64,000 bases of DNA, from positions 372,001-436,000 of the forward strand of contig NZ_JAUHLN010000001.1 of assembly GCF_030412265.1 (NCBI RefSeq), written 5' to 3'. The notes beneath the pieces were generated by a model. That model ran no database searches. It saw only the letters and a list, made by a program, of their open reading frames with translations, and was not told the origin of the DNA. Source of the stretch: Fictibacillus terranigra. GTDB taxonomy: Bacteria; Bacillota; Bacilli; Bacillales; Fictibacillaceae. Positions 1 through 8,510 of this stretch are shown piece after piece. The first letter of the stretch is position 1. Each line of letters starts with the position of its first letter. A program made the translations under genes and the position numbers.

Positions 1-337
1 AATGACCAATCGGCATTTCCAGCTGATACATGTTTTCTTTATGGCCATAACCAGTACTCATCTTTAAATCCATATGGATATCTTCAAAAACCCGCGAACA
101 AACCTTCATTGTCCCCCTCGTTGCAGGAAGCAGTTCCGTATAAATGATCCCGGCAGTCTCTAGAACCCGTATGTTTAAAGCAATTGTAGAAACGGGCAGA
201 TTTAATTGTTCCGCGATTTCATTGATGTTCATTTTTTTCGTATTTAATAATTTTAGAATATCGATTCTTACCTTTGACGAGAGCGCGTGAGCGACCTTAA
301 TCAAAGCGTCTGATTCATCAATTGTTAGTTCAAGCAA
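1..337 (-). CDS. ArsR-like winged-helix transcriptional regulator (partial)
   Basis: The gene runs off the left edge, and about 112 codons are visible. It starts at TTG 337, behind an AGGGG ribosome site. The visible part is an ArsR-like winged helix: a segment reading HALSSKVRIDILKLL, then a recognition-helix region reading EIAEQLNLPVSTIALNIRVLE. The protein continues past the HTH, so it is longer than a bare ArsR metal sensor, and no cysteine metal site is visible. It is divergent from the sugar ABC operon that begins at 682. The shared 340-bp region carries palindromes it could bind. Its role as regulator of that operon is inferred from position. Confidence 0.8.
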   Translation of the reverse strand, partial: MLELTIDESDALIKVAHALSSKVRIDILKLLNTKKMNINEIAEQLNLPVSTIALNIRVLETAGIIYTELLPATRGTMKVCSRVFEDIHMDLKMSTGYGHKENMYQLEMPIGH

Positions 338-433
338 GAAAATGCAGCCCCTATCTTATTTTTATGAGGAGAACCATATAGCTCCATAATAAAGGAATAT
401 CTGGAAATGTAAAAAGATATTGACTTATCAATA

Positions 434-447
434 TGAAAGCGTTATCT
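434..447 (+). promoter_or_regulatory. Candidate cre site (CcpA)
   Basis: TGAAAGCGTTATCT matches the cre consensus TGWAANCGNTNNCA at all but the last base. It lies in the 338-681 gap upstream of the sugar-import and GH2 operon, where catabolite repression would be expected. The rest of this gap holds the palindromes listed next and no gene. Confidence 0.6.
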
Positions 448-460
448 TAACAATTAATAC

Positions 461-511
461 AACAATACTGTTTCAAACATAATATTTGTATTAAATACTA
501 CAGTATTTGTT
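461..511. promoter_or_regulatory. Inverted-repeat operator cluster upstream of the ABC/GH2 operon
   Basis: AACAATACTG at 461-470 is the near inverse of CAGTATTTGTT at 501-511. Inside the right arm, AATACTACAGTATT (495-508) is itself a 14-bp inverted repeat with a 2-bp centre. The cluster sits between the divergent ArsR-like gene and the operon starting at 682. It is the most likely binding region for that regulator, though I infer this from position only. Confidence 0.5.
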
Positions 512-681
512 ATGAAAAAAACAGGATTTTTATTTGCGGCATCGGGGATTAGCAACATAAATTTTCAGAATGTTTAAACTTTTGGTCAGGAAGGGGGAAC
601 TATCGGTTTTAAGTGATCAAGCAGGTCATAGTTTTCTGTTTTTCCAACGGCCTTAACTAATTAACGAGGGGGAGATTCAAG

Positions 682-1947
682 ATGCATAAGAAAATCAAAG
701 TAATGATCAGCTGTATGATCATCGTTATTTTTATTCTTTCCTTAGGGGCGTGCAGTCAAAGTTCATCGTCTGATAAGGTAGGAAAAAATGAAATTGTGTT
801 TTGGAATCCGTTTGTAGGTCCAGATGGCAAAAACATGCAGATGATGGTCGATGCCTATAACAAAACGAATCCGAAGTTTAAAGTGAGAAATATCTCACTA
901 AAAGAAGCCGATATGTACGCAAAGATCCCTACCGTTGTCAATTCGGGCAGAAACATCCCTGATTTAAACATTGTTCATGCTGAGCGGATCAAACAATTTG
1001 TGGACAAGGATATGCTGATTCCAATGGATGATTCCCTTGCAAAATATCCTGAAATCAAAGCTGAAAATTATGTGAAAGCGGGCTGGGATATCGGCGGCCT
1101 GGACAATAAGCGATATAGCGTCCCTTTGGATGTGCATAGCTTTGTTATGTACTACAACAAAGATCTGGCTGCCAAATATGCGCCACATGCCCTTGATGAT
1201 CATATCGTTACATTTGATGAAATAAAGGAAGCAGGATTAAAAGCGAAAAAAGATGGCATTATAGCGGCGCCTGTTACTTGGATGAAGCCTGCCTTCTTGT
1301 CGGTGTACAGCCAAATGGGTGGAAGCATTACGAGTGATGGCACGAAGCCGACGTTAAACACGGAACAAGCCGTAGACACGTTAAAACTCTACAATGGTTT
1401 TGTAAAGTCAGGCATCACTAATAAAGATGGCCAGGATGCGGGTCAAGCCTTTAAATCTGGAAAAGCGATCTTCTACCCTGAAGGAATCTGGATGCAAAAT
1501 GATATTAAGAAGGCAAAGAATTTAAATTGGGGAATGACAAATTTCCCTCAGCTAAGTGATGACAAGAACAAAATGGTGAACTGGAGTTCTTCCCACCAAT
1601 TTGTACTTCTTAAAAACCCTGAAAGAAACAAGAAGAAAACAGAGGGCGTCATAAAGTTTATTAACTGGGTAAGGGATAACTCCCTTCCATGGGCAGAAGC
1701 GGGGCAAAACCCGGCAGCATTGGCTACATTGGATAATCCCAAATATCACGAGATGCCTCAATCGTTCTTGATTAAAGATGCAACAGAGCAAAAATCGTTA
1801 AAAATCTTTGACTACAAATACAACGGCTATATCTCTGAACAACTGGACAAGATCGGCAACGATACGGTATTTGGAAAGCTCGATATTAAAAAGGCTCTAA
1901 AGGATTCCCAAAAAACCGTGGAGGATAAGATCGCTCAGGATAAGTAA
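682..1947 (+). CDS. Sugar ABC transporter substrate-binding lipoprotein
   Basis: This 421-aa extracellular solute-binding protein is of the family 1 (MalE-like) type. It starts with a charged region and a hydrophobic segment ending in the lipobox LSLGAC, so it should be lipid-anchored outside the membrane. The mature part has the usual sugar-binding features, with FWNPFVGPDGKNMQMMV near the N-terminus and FYPEGIWMQND in the middle. The start at 682 follows a GAGGGGGAG ribosome site. It is first in an operon with two permeases and a GH2 glycosidase, so the ligand is probably an oligosaccharide or glycoside. The exact sugar cannot be read from sequence. Confidence 0.9.
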   Translation: MHKKIKVMISCMIIVIFILSLGACSQSSSSDKVGKNEIVFWNPFVGPDGKNMQMMVDAYNKTNPKFKVRNISLKEADMYAKIPTVVNSGRNIPDLNIVHAERIKQFVDKDMLIPMDDSLAKYPEIKAENYVKAGWDIGGLDNKRYSVPLDVHSFVMYYNKDLAAKYAPHALDDHIVTFDEIKEAGLKAKKDGIIAAPVTWMKPAFLSVYSQMGGSITSDGTKPTLNTEQAVDTLKLYNGFVKSGITNKDGQDAGQAFKSGKAIFYPEGIWMQNDIKKAKNLNWGMTNFPQLSDDKNKMVNWSSSHQFVLLKNPERNKKKTEGVIKFINWVRDNSLPWAEAGQNPAALATLDNPKYHEMPQSFLIKDATEQKSLKIFDYKYNGYISEQLDKIGNDTVFGKLDIKKALKDSQKTVEDKIAQDK

Positions 1948-1975
1948 GAGGAACCAGGTCTCCAGCAGAATGGAT

Positions 1976-2010
1976 AGAAGGCAATGGAAGGATTTCTTCT
2001 ATTGCCTTCT
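1976..2010 (+). terminator. Intercistronic stem-loop after the binding-protein gene
   Basis: The arms AGAAGGCAATGGAAG (1976-1990) and CTTCTATTGCCTTCT (1996-2010) pair over 15 bp with one G-U pair and a 5-nt loop. No U-run follows. It probably protects the upstream mRNA end or partly terminates, so that binding protein is made in excess over permeases. A similar hairpin occurs in the second ABC operon at 16231. Confidence 0.6.
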
Positions 2011-2033
2011 ACTAAAAGAGAAGGAGAAAAAAT

Positions 2034-2969
2034 ATGGATCTTAAGCTGACAGAAAAAAAGAGAATAGACGTGCTTTCACCAGCCATGGGTAAGCCGCATC
2101 GGAAAGGAATCAATTTTTCGCCCATGATTTTTATCGGGCCGCATCTTTTGTTGTTTGCTTTATTTTTTCTTATCCCTATATTTTTTGGTGTGTACATTTC
2201 TTTTACGAACTGGGATTTGGTCAATACTCCCGAGTTTGTGGGGCTGGATAACTATAAGGAAATTTTATTAAATAAAGAATCAACGTTCTACACCCAGCTG
2301 CATACCGGACTGGGAAATACCTTTAAATTTGTGGCTTTTACGGTTCCTGCGTGCATCATTATCCCCTTGCTTTTAGCTGCTGCACTCCATGTGAAACCAA
2401 AGGGGATGAAGATCTTTCAAGCGATTTTCTACTTGCCCGTATTGTTTTCCATTTCAGCTGTCATGATCATCTGGTCCATGATGTTTAACGTTTCGTTTGG
2501 ACCTATCAACCATTACTTCACTTCCTCACCCAACTGGCTGGGCACACAGCCTTACGCATGGATCGCACTCGTCGTTGTAACCGTCTGGTGGGGGATCGGC
2601 GGGAACATGATCATTTACCAGGCAGCATTAAACGGAGTATCCAAAGAATACTATGAAGCTGCGTCACTGGACGGGGCAGGCAGGCTGCAAAAGTTTTTCC
2701 ACATCACTCTTCCAAGTATAAAGAATCAGCTGCTGTTCACGATCGTCATTACCACCATCGCCCAGTTTAATATCTATGGACAGGCGCTCATGCTCACAAA
2801 GGGGGGTCCTTCCAGTTCAACGACCGTGCTGCTTATGTATATCCAGCAGAATGCCTTTGGATCGGGTCAATCCATCGCAGGAATTGCGTCGGCCATGGCG
2901 GTTATCCTTGGTCTGTGCATCATGGCTGTCTCGGTTATTCAATTTTTCTTATTAAGAGAGAGGAAGTAG
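2034..2969 (+). CDS. Sugar ABC transporter permease, MalF-like
   Basis: This 311-aa inner-membrane permease of the binding-protein-dependent (MalF/UgpA) type has about six hydrophobic segments. The EAA loop that docks the ATPase reads EYYEAASLDGAGRLQKFFHI, with the conserved EAA and G in place. The start at 2034 follows GAGAAGGAG. It lies between the binding protein and a MalG-like partner, with which it would form the channel heterodimer. No ATPase gene is present, so it probably borrows a shared MsmX-type ATPase encoded elsewhere, as is common in Bacillus. Confidence 0.92.
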   Translation: MDLKLTEKKRIDVLSPAMGKPHRKGINFSPMIFIGPHLLLFALFFLIPIFFGVYISFTNWDLVNTPEFVGLDNYKEILLNKESTFYTQLHTGLGNTFKFVAFTVPACIIIPLLLAAALHVKPKGMKIFQAIFYLPVLFSISAVMIIWSMMFNVSFGPINHYFTSSPNWLGTQPYAWIALVVVTVWWGIGGNMIIYQAALNGVSKEYYEAASLDGAGRLQKFFHITLPSIKNQLLFTIVITTIAQFNIYGQALMLTKGGPSSSTTVLLMYIQQNAFGSGQSIAGIASAMAVILGLCIMAVSVIQFFLLRERK

Positions 2970-2982
2970 GAGGCGGGTACCA

Positions 2983-3819
2983 TTGAAAAAAGTAAACATC
3001 TCCACCCTGATTTCATTCATTTTTCTGCTATGCATGACTTTAATCTGGATATTCCCTCTCGCCTGGTCACTTTTTACATCCTTTAAAAATGAGATCGATA
3101 TCCAAACCTTTGGTTTTACGATGCTGCCCATCCACTGGGTCATCACCAATTACCAGGACGTTCTTTTTCATAACACAAGTGCTCCTGTAGCCAAGTGGTT
3201 TATGAATTCCATGATCATTTCTGTCACACAGACCATTCTTGTATTGGTTGTTGTTTCAATGGCAGCCTATGGATATACCCGGCTGCGATTTAAGGGAAGG
3301 GACTGGCTTTTTTCCTTCTTGCTGGCAACCATGATGTTCCCTGCTGTTGTGAACCTGATCCCGTTGTATAAAATTGTTGATACCCTCGGTTGGGTCAATA
3401 GTTATTGGGCGGCGATCGTTCCAGGAGCGGCAGCGGTGTTTAATGTTTTTTTAGTAAGACAGTTCATGATCGGGATTCCGATTGAACTGGATGAATCAGC
3501 GCGGATCGACGGAGCCAACGATTTTCAAATTTATACGAAGGTTACACTCCCCCTCATCAAACCCGTATTAACCGTTGTGGCGTTATTTACTTTTACGAGT
3601 TCATGGAATGACTTTTTGTGGCCTTCGATCGTGTTCAATGATATTGATAAAATGCCGATCACACCAGGGCTGCAGCTCCTGCAAGGAATGTATGTCACAG
3701 ATATCGGACATGCGATGGCTGCCGCTATTATTGCAATCGTCCCCACCTTTATTTTGTATTTGTTTACTCAGCGTTATTTCTTACAATCGATGTCTTTATC
3801 TTCTGGAGTAAAAGGATAG
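2983..3819 (+). CDS. Sugar ABC transporter permease, MalG-like
   Basis: This 278-aa permease has six predicted membrane segments. Its EAA-type loop reads ELDESARIDGANDFQIYTKV, typical of MalG/UgpE-family channels. It starts at TTG 2983 behind a strong AGGAGGCGGG ribosome site, 13 bp after the MalF-like gene. It completes the importer with genes 682 and 2034. No ATPase gene follows. Confidence 0.92.
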   Translation: MKKVNISTLISFIFLLCMTLIWIFPLAWSLFTSFKNEIDIQTFGFTMLPIHWVITNYQDVLFHNTSAPVAKWFMNSMIISVTQTILVLVVVSMAAYGYTRLRFKGRDWLFSFLLATMMFPAVVNLIPLYKIVDTLGWVNSYWAAIVPGAAAVFNVFLVRQFMIGIPIELDESARIDGANDFQIYTKVTLPLIKPVLTVVALFTFTSSWNDFLWPSIVFNDIDKMPITPGLQLLQGMYVTDIGHAMAAAIIAIVPTFILYLFTQRYFLQSMSLSSGVKG

Positions 3820-3832
3820 GGGGGGAAACGCT

Positions 3833-4252
3833 TTGAATAGAAAACTGGAAAGAAAACTGATCATCATCGGATCGGCATGGCAAATGCTTTCGGGTCTGCT
3901 TACCATGTTTATCTATGGATCTTATATCAAATCACAAAGTAACGGTATTCAAGAAACGCAGTTTGCGCAAATGAAAGCGGTGGAATCCTTGTTTGGCAGT
4001 TTATATAGCTTTGCGGTAACATTCGGCCTCTTTTTTGTAGCTTTAGGGTTATTGAATCTTTATCTGGCAAGAAACTTTAAAGATGACAAAGTGGAAGTAA
4101 AACTCTCATTCTGGTTTATTTTATTAGGTGTTGCATCCTACTTTTTTATGGATTTCTTGAGTACTGTTCTTTTTCTTTCGGGCGGAATATTGGCCTTGGC
4201 AAAAAATAAAACGATTTCGAAGTTACATAGCCAGATAGAGCAAACCAACTAA
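3833..4252 (+). CDS. Small four-helix membrane protein of unknown function
   Basis: This 139-aa protein has about four hydrophobic segments (roughly residues 9-30, 50-72, 86-100 and 105-125) and a charged C-terminal tail. It starts at TTG 3833 behind AGGGGGGGAAACG. It is inserted in the operon between the permease and the GH2 gene, with gaps of 13 and about 20 bp, so it is co-transcribed. I do not recognise a characterised family. A DUF4064-like accessory membrane protein of sugar operons is possible, but I cannot show that. Confidence 0.7.
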   Translation: MNRKLERKLIIIGSAWQMLSGLLTMFIYGSYIKSQSNGIQETQFAQMKAVESLFGSLYSFAVTFGLFFVALGLLNLYLARNFKDDKVEVKLSFWFILLGVASYFFMDFLSTVLFLSGGILALAKNKTISKLHSQIEQTN

Positions 4253-4273
4253 TTTATCAAGGAGCTGTTGATC

Positions 4274-6031
4274 ATGGAAGTGAACATTCGCAAGGAATAT
4301 CCCAGACCGCAATTTGAGAGAAAAGAATGGTTGAATCTTAATGGAGAATGGGATTTTCAGTTCGATCAGGCGAATCGCGGAGAAGAAGAGCAGTGGTACA
4401 AACAAACAACATTAAACCAAAAAATTATCGTTCCCTTTACGTATGAGACGAAGGCCAGCGGAATACATGAGGAAACCTTTTGCCCCTATATTTGGTATCA
4501 AAGGTTAGTAACTGTGCCTGAAGAGTATTCCCATAAAAAAACCATTCTCCATTTCCAGGCAGCCGATTATGTGACCAAACTATGGGTGAATGGTATGTTT
4601 GCCGGCCAGCATAAAGGGGGATATACGGCATTTTCCTTTGACATTACCAACTATATAAATGCAGGAAAAGAAAATAACGTAGTCGTCAAAATAGAGGATA
4701 GCCATAACGAACATCAACCAAGAGGAAAGCAACGATGGATCGATAAGAACTTTGGCTGCTGGTATGTACAATCCACCGGTATATGGCAAACCGTATGGCT
4801 GGAGTTTTTAAATCAAACGAGTATACAATCGGTTAAAATCACTCCCGATCTGGATACGGATTCCGTAGAGTTCGACTATAAATTGGCGAATGTTCAACAA
4901 GATCAAAAGGAGCTTTCGTTAAGAACATCGATCACATTTGATGGCCACCCTGTGAAGGAATTTCGTTTGAAGGTGGACCGTGAAAATGCAAGGATGAAAG
5001 TAAATCTGGCCAGTGAGATCCACGAGTGGAAAGTCATGCATTGGAGTCCGCAGCATCCTCATTTGTACGATGTGGAATTCACCCTTTACCATGGGGAACA
5101 AGAAATGGATCGGGTACAGTCCTATTTCGGCATGCGAAAAGTATCGATAAAGAATGGCAATATTTTATTGAATAATGTGCCGATTTATCAAAAACTGCTG
5201 TTAGATCAAGGATATTGGGAAGATTCCCATCTTACACCACCTTCAGAAGAGGCGATCATTTTAGATATCGAGAAGACATTCGAAATGGGCTTTAACGGGG
5301 TAAGGAAACATATGAAAGTAGAAGATCAGCGTTTTCTGTATTGGGCGGATAAGAAAGGCCTGTTAGTGTGGTCTGAAATGGCCGCAGCCTATCAGTTTTC
5401 GGATGAGGCGATCCAAAATTTCACGGAGGAATGGATGACCGTTGTCCAGCAGCACTATAATCACCCAAGTATTATCACGTGGACACCATTCAATGAATCC
5501 TGGGGAGTAAAGAATATTTACACGAATGAACAGCAGCAAAAATTTACGGAAGGCATCTATTATCTGACAAAATCAATGGATCCTATGAGGCCTGTCATCG
5601 TAAACGACGGTTGGGAGCATACGGTTTCAGATATCATTACGCTTCATGACTATGTGGAATATGGTGACGAATTTCTAAGCCGCTATAAGGAAAAAGAAAA
5701 AATCGTGGATAATGAGATTGCCTTTAATAACTTTAAACATGCCATGGCACAAGGATATGAGTATAAAGGACAGCCGATTATGATAAGTGAATACGGAGGC
5801 ATTGCCTTTAATTCTGAAGAAGGCTGGGGATATGGGAACCAAGTAAAAGACGAGCAGGAATTTTTAGATCGTTATGCATCCATTACGAAGGCGATCATGA
5901 GCCTGGACTACATTTGTGGCTTTTGTTATACCCAAATTACCGATGTTCAGCAAGAAGTCAACGGATTGCTGACCGAAAACAGAAAACCTAAAGTGAATCT
6001 ATCTAAAATTAAACAAATTAATGATAACTAA
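4274..6031 (+). CDS. Glycoside hydrolase family 2 (beta-galactosidase/beta-glucuronidase type)
   Basis: This cytoplasmic GH2 enzyme has 585 aa and no signal peptide. It has an N-terminal sugar-binding jelly-roll (motif LNLNGEWDFQFD), an immunoglobulin-like middle domain, and a TIM barrel with GFNGVRKHMKVEDQRFLYWADKKGL cut here as GFNGVRKH and WADKKGL. The acid/base is Glu408 in FNESWG and the nucleophile is Glu506 in MISEYGG. I chose ATG 4274, 9 bp after AAGGAG, over TTG 4268. It would hydrolyse the oligosaccharide imported by the preceding transporter. The length suits short GH2 enzymes rather than LacZ. Substrate is unresolved. Confidence 0.9.
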   Translation: MEVNIRKEYPRPQFERKEWLNLNGEWDFQFDQANRGEEEQWYKQTTLNQKIIVPFTYETKASGIHEETFCPYIWYQRLVTVPEEYSHKKTILHFQAADYVTKLWVNGMFAGQHKGGYTAFSFDITNYINAGKENNVVVKIEDSHNEHQPRGKQRWIDKNFGCWYVQSTGIWQTVWLEFLNQTSIQSVKITPDLDTDSVEFDYKLANVQQDQKELSLRTSITFDGHPVKEFRLKVDRENARMKVNLASEIHEWKVMHWSPQHPHLYDVEFTLYHGEQEMDRVQSYFGMRKVSIKNGNILLNNVPIYQKLLLDQGYWEDSHLTPPSEEAIILDIEKTFEMGFNGVRKHMKVEDQRFLYWADKKGLLVWSEMAAAYQFSDEAIQNFTEEWMTVVQQHYNHPSIITWTPFNESWGVKNIYTNEQQQKFTEGIYYLTKSMDPMRPVIVNDGWEHTVSDIITLHDYVEYGDEFLSRYKEKEKIVDNEIAFNNFKHAMAQGYEYKGQPIMISEYGGIAFNSEEGWGYGNQVKDEQEFLDRYASITKAIMSLDYICGFCYTQITDVQQEVNGLLTENRKPKVNLSKIKQINDN

Positions 6032-6038
6032 GGATTAA

Positions 6039-6101
6039 ATGACAGTTAAGAAAAAAGTGCTTATGGGAATTGTTTGCATAGCGGTCTCGTTGCTGGTTTA
6101 A
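6039..6101 (+). pseudogene. Truncated signal-peptide-like ORF
   Basis: ATG 6039 follows AAGG and opens a 20-codon frame reading MTVKKKVLMGIVCIAVSLLV, then stops. It looks like the start of a lost secreted or lipoprotein gene, directly after the GH2 stop codon. It could also be a chance frame. Confidence 0.35.
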
Positions 6102-6124
6102 ATATCAGCTTTTTAAAGACACAA

Positions 6125-6157
6125 AGAACCTTGCCAGCGAGAGGTTGGCAGGGTTCT
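6125..6157 (+). terminator. Rho-independent terminator of the ABC/GH2 operon
   Basis: AGAACC-t-TGCCA and TGGCA-g-GGTTCT form an interrupted 11-bp stem followed by ATTTATTT. It separates the operon from the accessory island and could also serve the converging small gene at 6174. Confidence 0.65.
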
Positions 6158-6173
6158 ATTTATTTCGTATTTT

Positions 6174-6443
6174 TTAGTTTTTACCTGCAGCTGTAACTTT
6201 AAAATCGTTCTCGTTAACGTTCTCGGTTTTTCCCACTGGCACCCTCCAAATAGGAGCAATAACGCCCAGTACGATAGAAAAAATGATAAATATTATCCCC
6301 TCTATAACCCCATCTCGTTTACCGATATGAGATAAGGTTAATTTAATAACATTTATTTTTTCCTTATCAGGTTCTATCTCTTGTTTTAATTCTTTTACTT
6401 CCTTTATAAGTTTATTTTGAGAATTTTCATGGTTATGTAGCAC
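6174..6443 (-). CDS. Small coiled-coil protein with one membrane segment
   Basis: This 89-aa frame has a charged helical N-terminal half (KLIKEVKELKQEI, heptad-like), one strongly hydrophobic helix (GVIEGIIFIIFSIVLGVIAPIW, given here as GIIFIIFSIVLGVI) and a polar tail. The start is GTG 6443 with no convincing ribosome site, so expression is uncertain. I do not recognise the family. It lies at the edge of the toxin island, and its topology would suit a membrane-bound accessory or immunity factor. That is conjecture. Confidence 0.45.
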   Translation of the reverse strand: MLHNHENSQNKLIKEVKELKQEIEPDKEKINVIKLTLSHIGKRDGVIEGIIFIIFSIVLGVIAPIWRVPVGKTENVNENDFKVTAAGKN

Positions 6444-6637
6444 AAAGGTACTTATCTCACATGGTAGCCATGATTTTCGTAAAGCCCGGCAAACGAAATG
6501 CCATTACTGTCGTCTCTGGCCAAAGTGTTGAACAAAGATAGTTGCGTATAAAGACGCGGCCTCATTGTTTCAAGGCCGCTTTATGATGCCAGCAAGAAAG
6601 GCGTTCGGGATAAAGACTAAACCTACGGACTTTTGCA
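6444..6637. other. Gene-free stretch with a GC hairpin
   Basis: Only short fragments of reading frame are seen here on both strands. An inverted repeat GCGGCCT...AGGCCGC lies near 6555-6578 without a U-run. It is probably decayed sequence at the left border of the toxin island. Confidence 0.4.
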
Positions 6638-6674
6638 CAAAAAAAGAGCAAGCTCCCTTTAAGAAACCTGCTCT
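6638..6674 (-). terminator. Terminator of the DUF1433-type lipoprotein gene
   Basis: Read on the minus strand, AGAGCA pairs with TGCTCT and is followed by a run of eight T. It begins one base past the lipoprotein stop codon. Confidence 0.65.
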
Positions 6675-6675
6675 A

Positions 6676-6975
6676 CTAATCTTCTACTCCATCACCATAA
6701 GATAAAACTTTAAAATCCTGCATGTAATTAATGTTGATCAGCATTTTGTTATCTTTATCTTCCTTACAGTATCCGTATACCACTATTGAACCGGTGGAAG
6801 AATCTAGAAAGTCATAACCTGTTACCACAAACGTTTTCCCTCGTTCCTCCATAAAGTCTTTAGCTACCACCGCCGCTGTTTGCTTGATATCCTCCTCTTC
6901 CATGCCGTTCTCCTTTTTACATCCTGCCATTAGTAAGATACTCACAATTATTAACGCATACAGTATTTTTTTCAT
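6676..6975 (-). CDS. DUF1433-type lipoprotein, likely TilA-like immunity protein
   Basis: This 99-aa lipoprotein has a signal sequence ending in the lipobox LLMAGC, so it should be anchored on the outer face of the membrane. The mature part (AAVVAKDFMEERGKTFVVTGYD, quoted partly as AAVVAKDFMEERG) has the size and pattern I associate with DUF1433. It is divergent from, and 69 bp away from, the lipase gene at 7045. In S. aureus, DUF1433 lipoproteins (TilA) neutralise the T7SS lipase TslA from outside the membrane. By that precedent this is the self-protection gene. The DUF assignment is from memory of the family, not from a search. Confidence 0.7.
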   Translation of the reverse strand: MKKILYALIIVSILLMAGCKKENGMEEEDIKQTAAVVAKDFMEERGKTFVVTGYDFLDSSTGSIVVYGYCKEDKDNKMLININYMQDFKVLSYGDGVED

Positions 6976-6993
6976 GCTGTACTCTCCATTTGA

Positions 6994-7022
6994 TTGGAAA
7001 ATTTTATATAATAAAATTATAC
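6994..7022 (+). promoter_or_regulatory. Candidate promoter of the lipase operon
   Basis: TTGGAA (6994) and TTATAC (7017) are separated by 17 bp in the AT-rich divergent region between the immunity-like gene and the lipase gene. The boxes are imperfect. Confidence 0.35.
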
Positions 7023-7044
7023 CCTATTTAAATGAGGTGCGACA

Positions 7045-8187
7045 ATGGGAGATAGAGTAAGAGACGAAGTTTATAACACATTAAGTAATGCTAGCTATCA
7101 GCCTACAATGGAAAAAAGGCTTAAAATCCCGTTAAAAGATGGCGAACAAGTTTGGAAGGTTATCGCGAAAGATAAGTACATACAGCACGATGATTACACC
7201 GGTTTTGATGCTACAATCTATAAAAAAGAGTCAAAGACAAAACACGGACAGGACGAGCTTATCATTGCTTATCGAGGCACAGAACCAAACAGATGGTACG
7301 GGAACGGTGCCAATGACATATATACAGACATAGTAAATATTGCTGGAAAAAAGAAGATTGATCATTTTGATGTTTCATTTTATGCATATGACGGAAAGCT
7401 TGATATTGATCTAAAACCTAAGAACCAATTTACGTTAGCTGAGAGACTGGCAAAGGATTTAAAGAAGGATCATCCGAAAGCTCACATCACATTAACAGGA
7501 CATTCATTGGGAGCGGGTCTCGCTGGCTTCGTTGCCGCGAAACATGGTTTTGAGGCTGTGACGTTCAATGCGCCAGATGTTACTCATTTGCTGCCGGATG
7601 ATCTGCAAGCAGAGGTTAAAGCCGGCAAATTTGATGACAAGATCATTAACTATGTGAATCCTAAAGATTCAATTGGGTCTGGAGCGGTTGTTGAATACGA
7701 TGGCCATATCGGTTCAACTTATTACATTGGGCCAGCTTATGAAATTCAAAACAAAGACCAAAACCCTTTTTATCGGGCGTGGCAATCCATTGCTGGCGAA
7801 AAGAATCACAACCTTTTTCATTTTAAATTTGATCGGTATGGCAACTTGAACAATCCAATTATGGTGAATGCTGCTACAGGTGAATCCATTTGGCAATCAC
7901 CACGCTATTATTCATCGGAAGCAGCTACCATAGATGTTACCCCCGAACACTTAAAGAATACTGCTAGGGACCTCAAGCAATTTTCCCATGAGGTTGAGGC
8001 AGAGTGCCAAAAGATTCGAGGATTGGTTTACACGTTAGATGCGATCCAAACTCAAGAACATGTTTTAAATCAGGTAGTCCACTCTTCTTCTGATTTCAGT
8101 TTCTGGTTCAATGAAAAAACGAATAGCCTATGCAAGACTTTGGAAACCAAGGCGCTGGCTTTCGCGGAGGCGGATGCACAAACATGA
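7045..8187 (+). CDS. TslA-like lipase toxin, N-terminal lipase and C-terminal T7SS-targeting region
   Basis: The protein has 380 aa. Residues about 1-290 form a class 3 lipase-like alpha/beta hydrolase, with an oxyanion-side motif AYRGTEPN, the nucleophile elbow TGHSLGAG (Ser154) and candidate Asp in NPKDSIGSG. There is no signal peptide. Residues about 295-380 are helical and hydrophilic, with a late WF motif (DFSFWFNEK), unlike a normal lipase tail. This order, enzyme first and targeting helices last, is that of S. aureus TslA, a type VII-secreted phospholipase, and is the reverse of LXG toxins. Its neighbours (a coupled small helical gene and a divergent lipoprotein) fit the same system. 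The start at 7045 follows GAGGTG. Confidence 0.75.
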   Translation: MGDRVRDEVYNTLSNASYQPTMEKRLKIPLKDGEQVWKVIAKDKYIQHDDYTGFDATIYKKESKTKHGQDELIIAYRGTEPNRWYGNGANDIYTDIVNIAGKKKIDHFDVSFYAYDGKLDIDLKPKNQFTLAERLAKDLKKDHPKAHITLTGHSLGAGLAGFVAAKHGFEAVTFNAPDVTHLLPDDLQAEVKAGKFDDKIINYVNPKDSIGSGAVVEYDGHIGSTYYIGPAYEIQNKDQNPFYRAWQSIAGEKNHNLFHFKFDRYGNLNNPIMVNAATGESIWQSPRYYSSEAATIDVTPEHLKNTARDLKQFSHEVEAECQKIRGLVYTLDAIQTQEHVLNQVVHSSSDFSFWFNEKTNSLCKTLETKALAFAEADAQT

Positions 8188-8510
8188 AACAAGACTATGA
8201 GCTCCTACAACAAAAACAAAAGTTAATGGAAGAGATTTCTCAATTAGAAACTTTGGACTCGAAGTATAGACTATACATCAATAGGTTAAGAGGAAAGCAG
8301 ATGGGTATCCGACGTATTATTGAGCAGGCCAATTCCTGGAGATCGGGTCAATCACAAAAGGCATTTCAAATGGAACTCCAGGATTATTTTGGACAATATA
8401 CCCGCAAGATTAATGAAATGGAAACAATATCGGATAATATAAAAAAAGCAAAACACGCAGCTCAAAACTCGCTCACCCTCCTCTTGGTTTCGAGAGGACC
8501 AAAGTGGTAA
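8184..8510 (+). CDS. Small helical partner of the lipase toxin (TlaA/Lap-like)
   Basis: This 108-aa all-helical protein has no signal peptide. Its ATG at 8184 overlaps the toxin stop codon as ATGA, which implies translational coupling. The N-terminal coiled coil (LLQQKQKLMEEISQLE) is followed by a turn with a WXG-like pattern, SWRSGQSQKAF, then a second long helix. That helical-hairpin plan is shared by ESAT-6/WXG100 proteins and by the Lap/TlaA proteins that dock on the helical targeting domain of T7SS toxins. The longer frame from 8130 overlaps the toxin too far to be the real start. Function is inferred from context and fold. Confidence 0.7.
   Translation: MKQDYELLQQKQKLMEEISQLETLDSKYRLYINRLRGKQMGIRRIIEQANSWRSGQSQKAFQMELQDYFGQYTRKINEMETISDNIKKAKHAAQNSLTLLLVSRGPKW

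Noticed and set aside
682-6031. Missing ATPase means a broken transporter.
   Set aside because: Bacillus sugar importers commonly share one MsmX-type ATPase encoded elsewhere, and the second importer here also lacks one.
6481-6600. Fragments on both strands near 6500 as a small gene.
   Set aside because: Frames are short and end in stops, and no family is recognisable.
8130-8183. Start of the partner protein at 8130.
   Set aside because: It would overlap the lipase gene by 58 bp, and the added residues (glycine-rich, out-of-frame toxin DNA) do not look like the family. ATG 8184 with the ATGA overlap is better.
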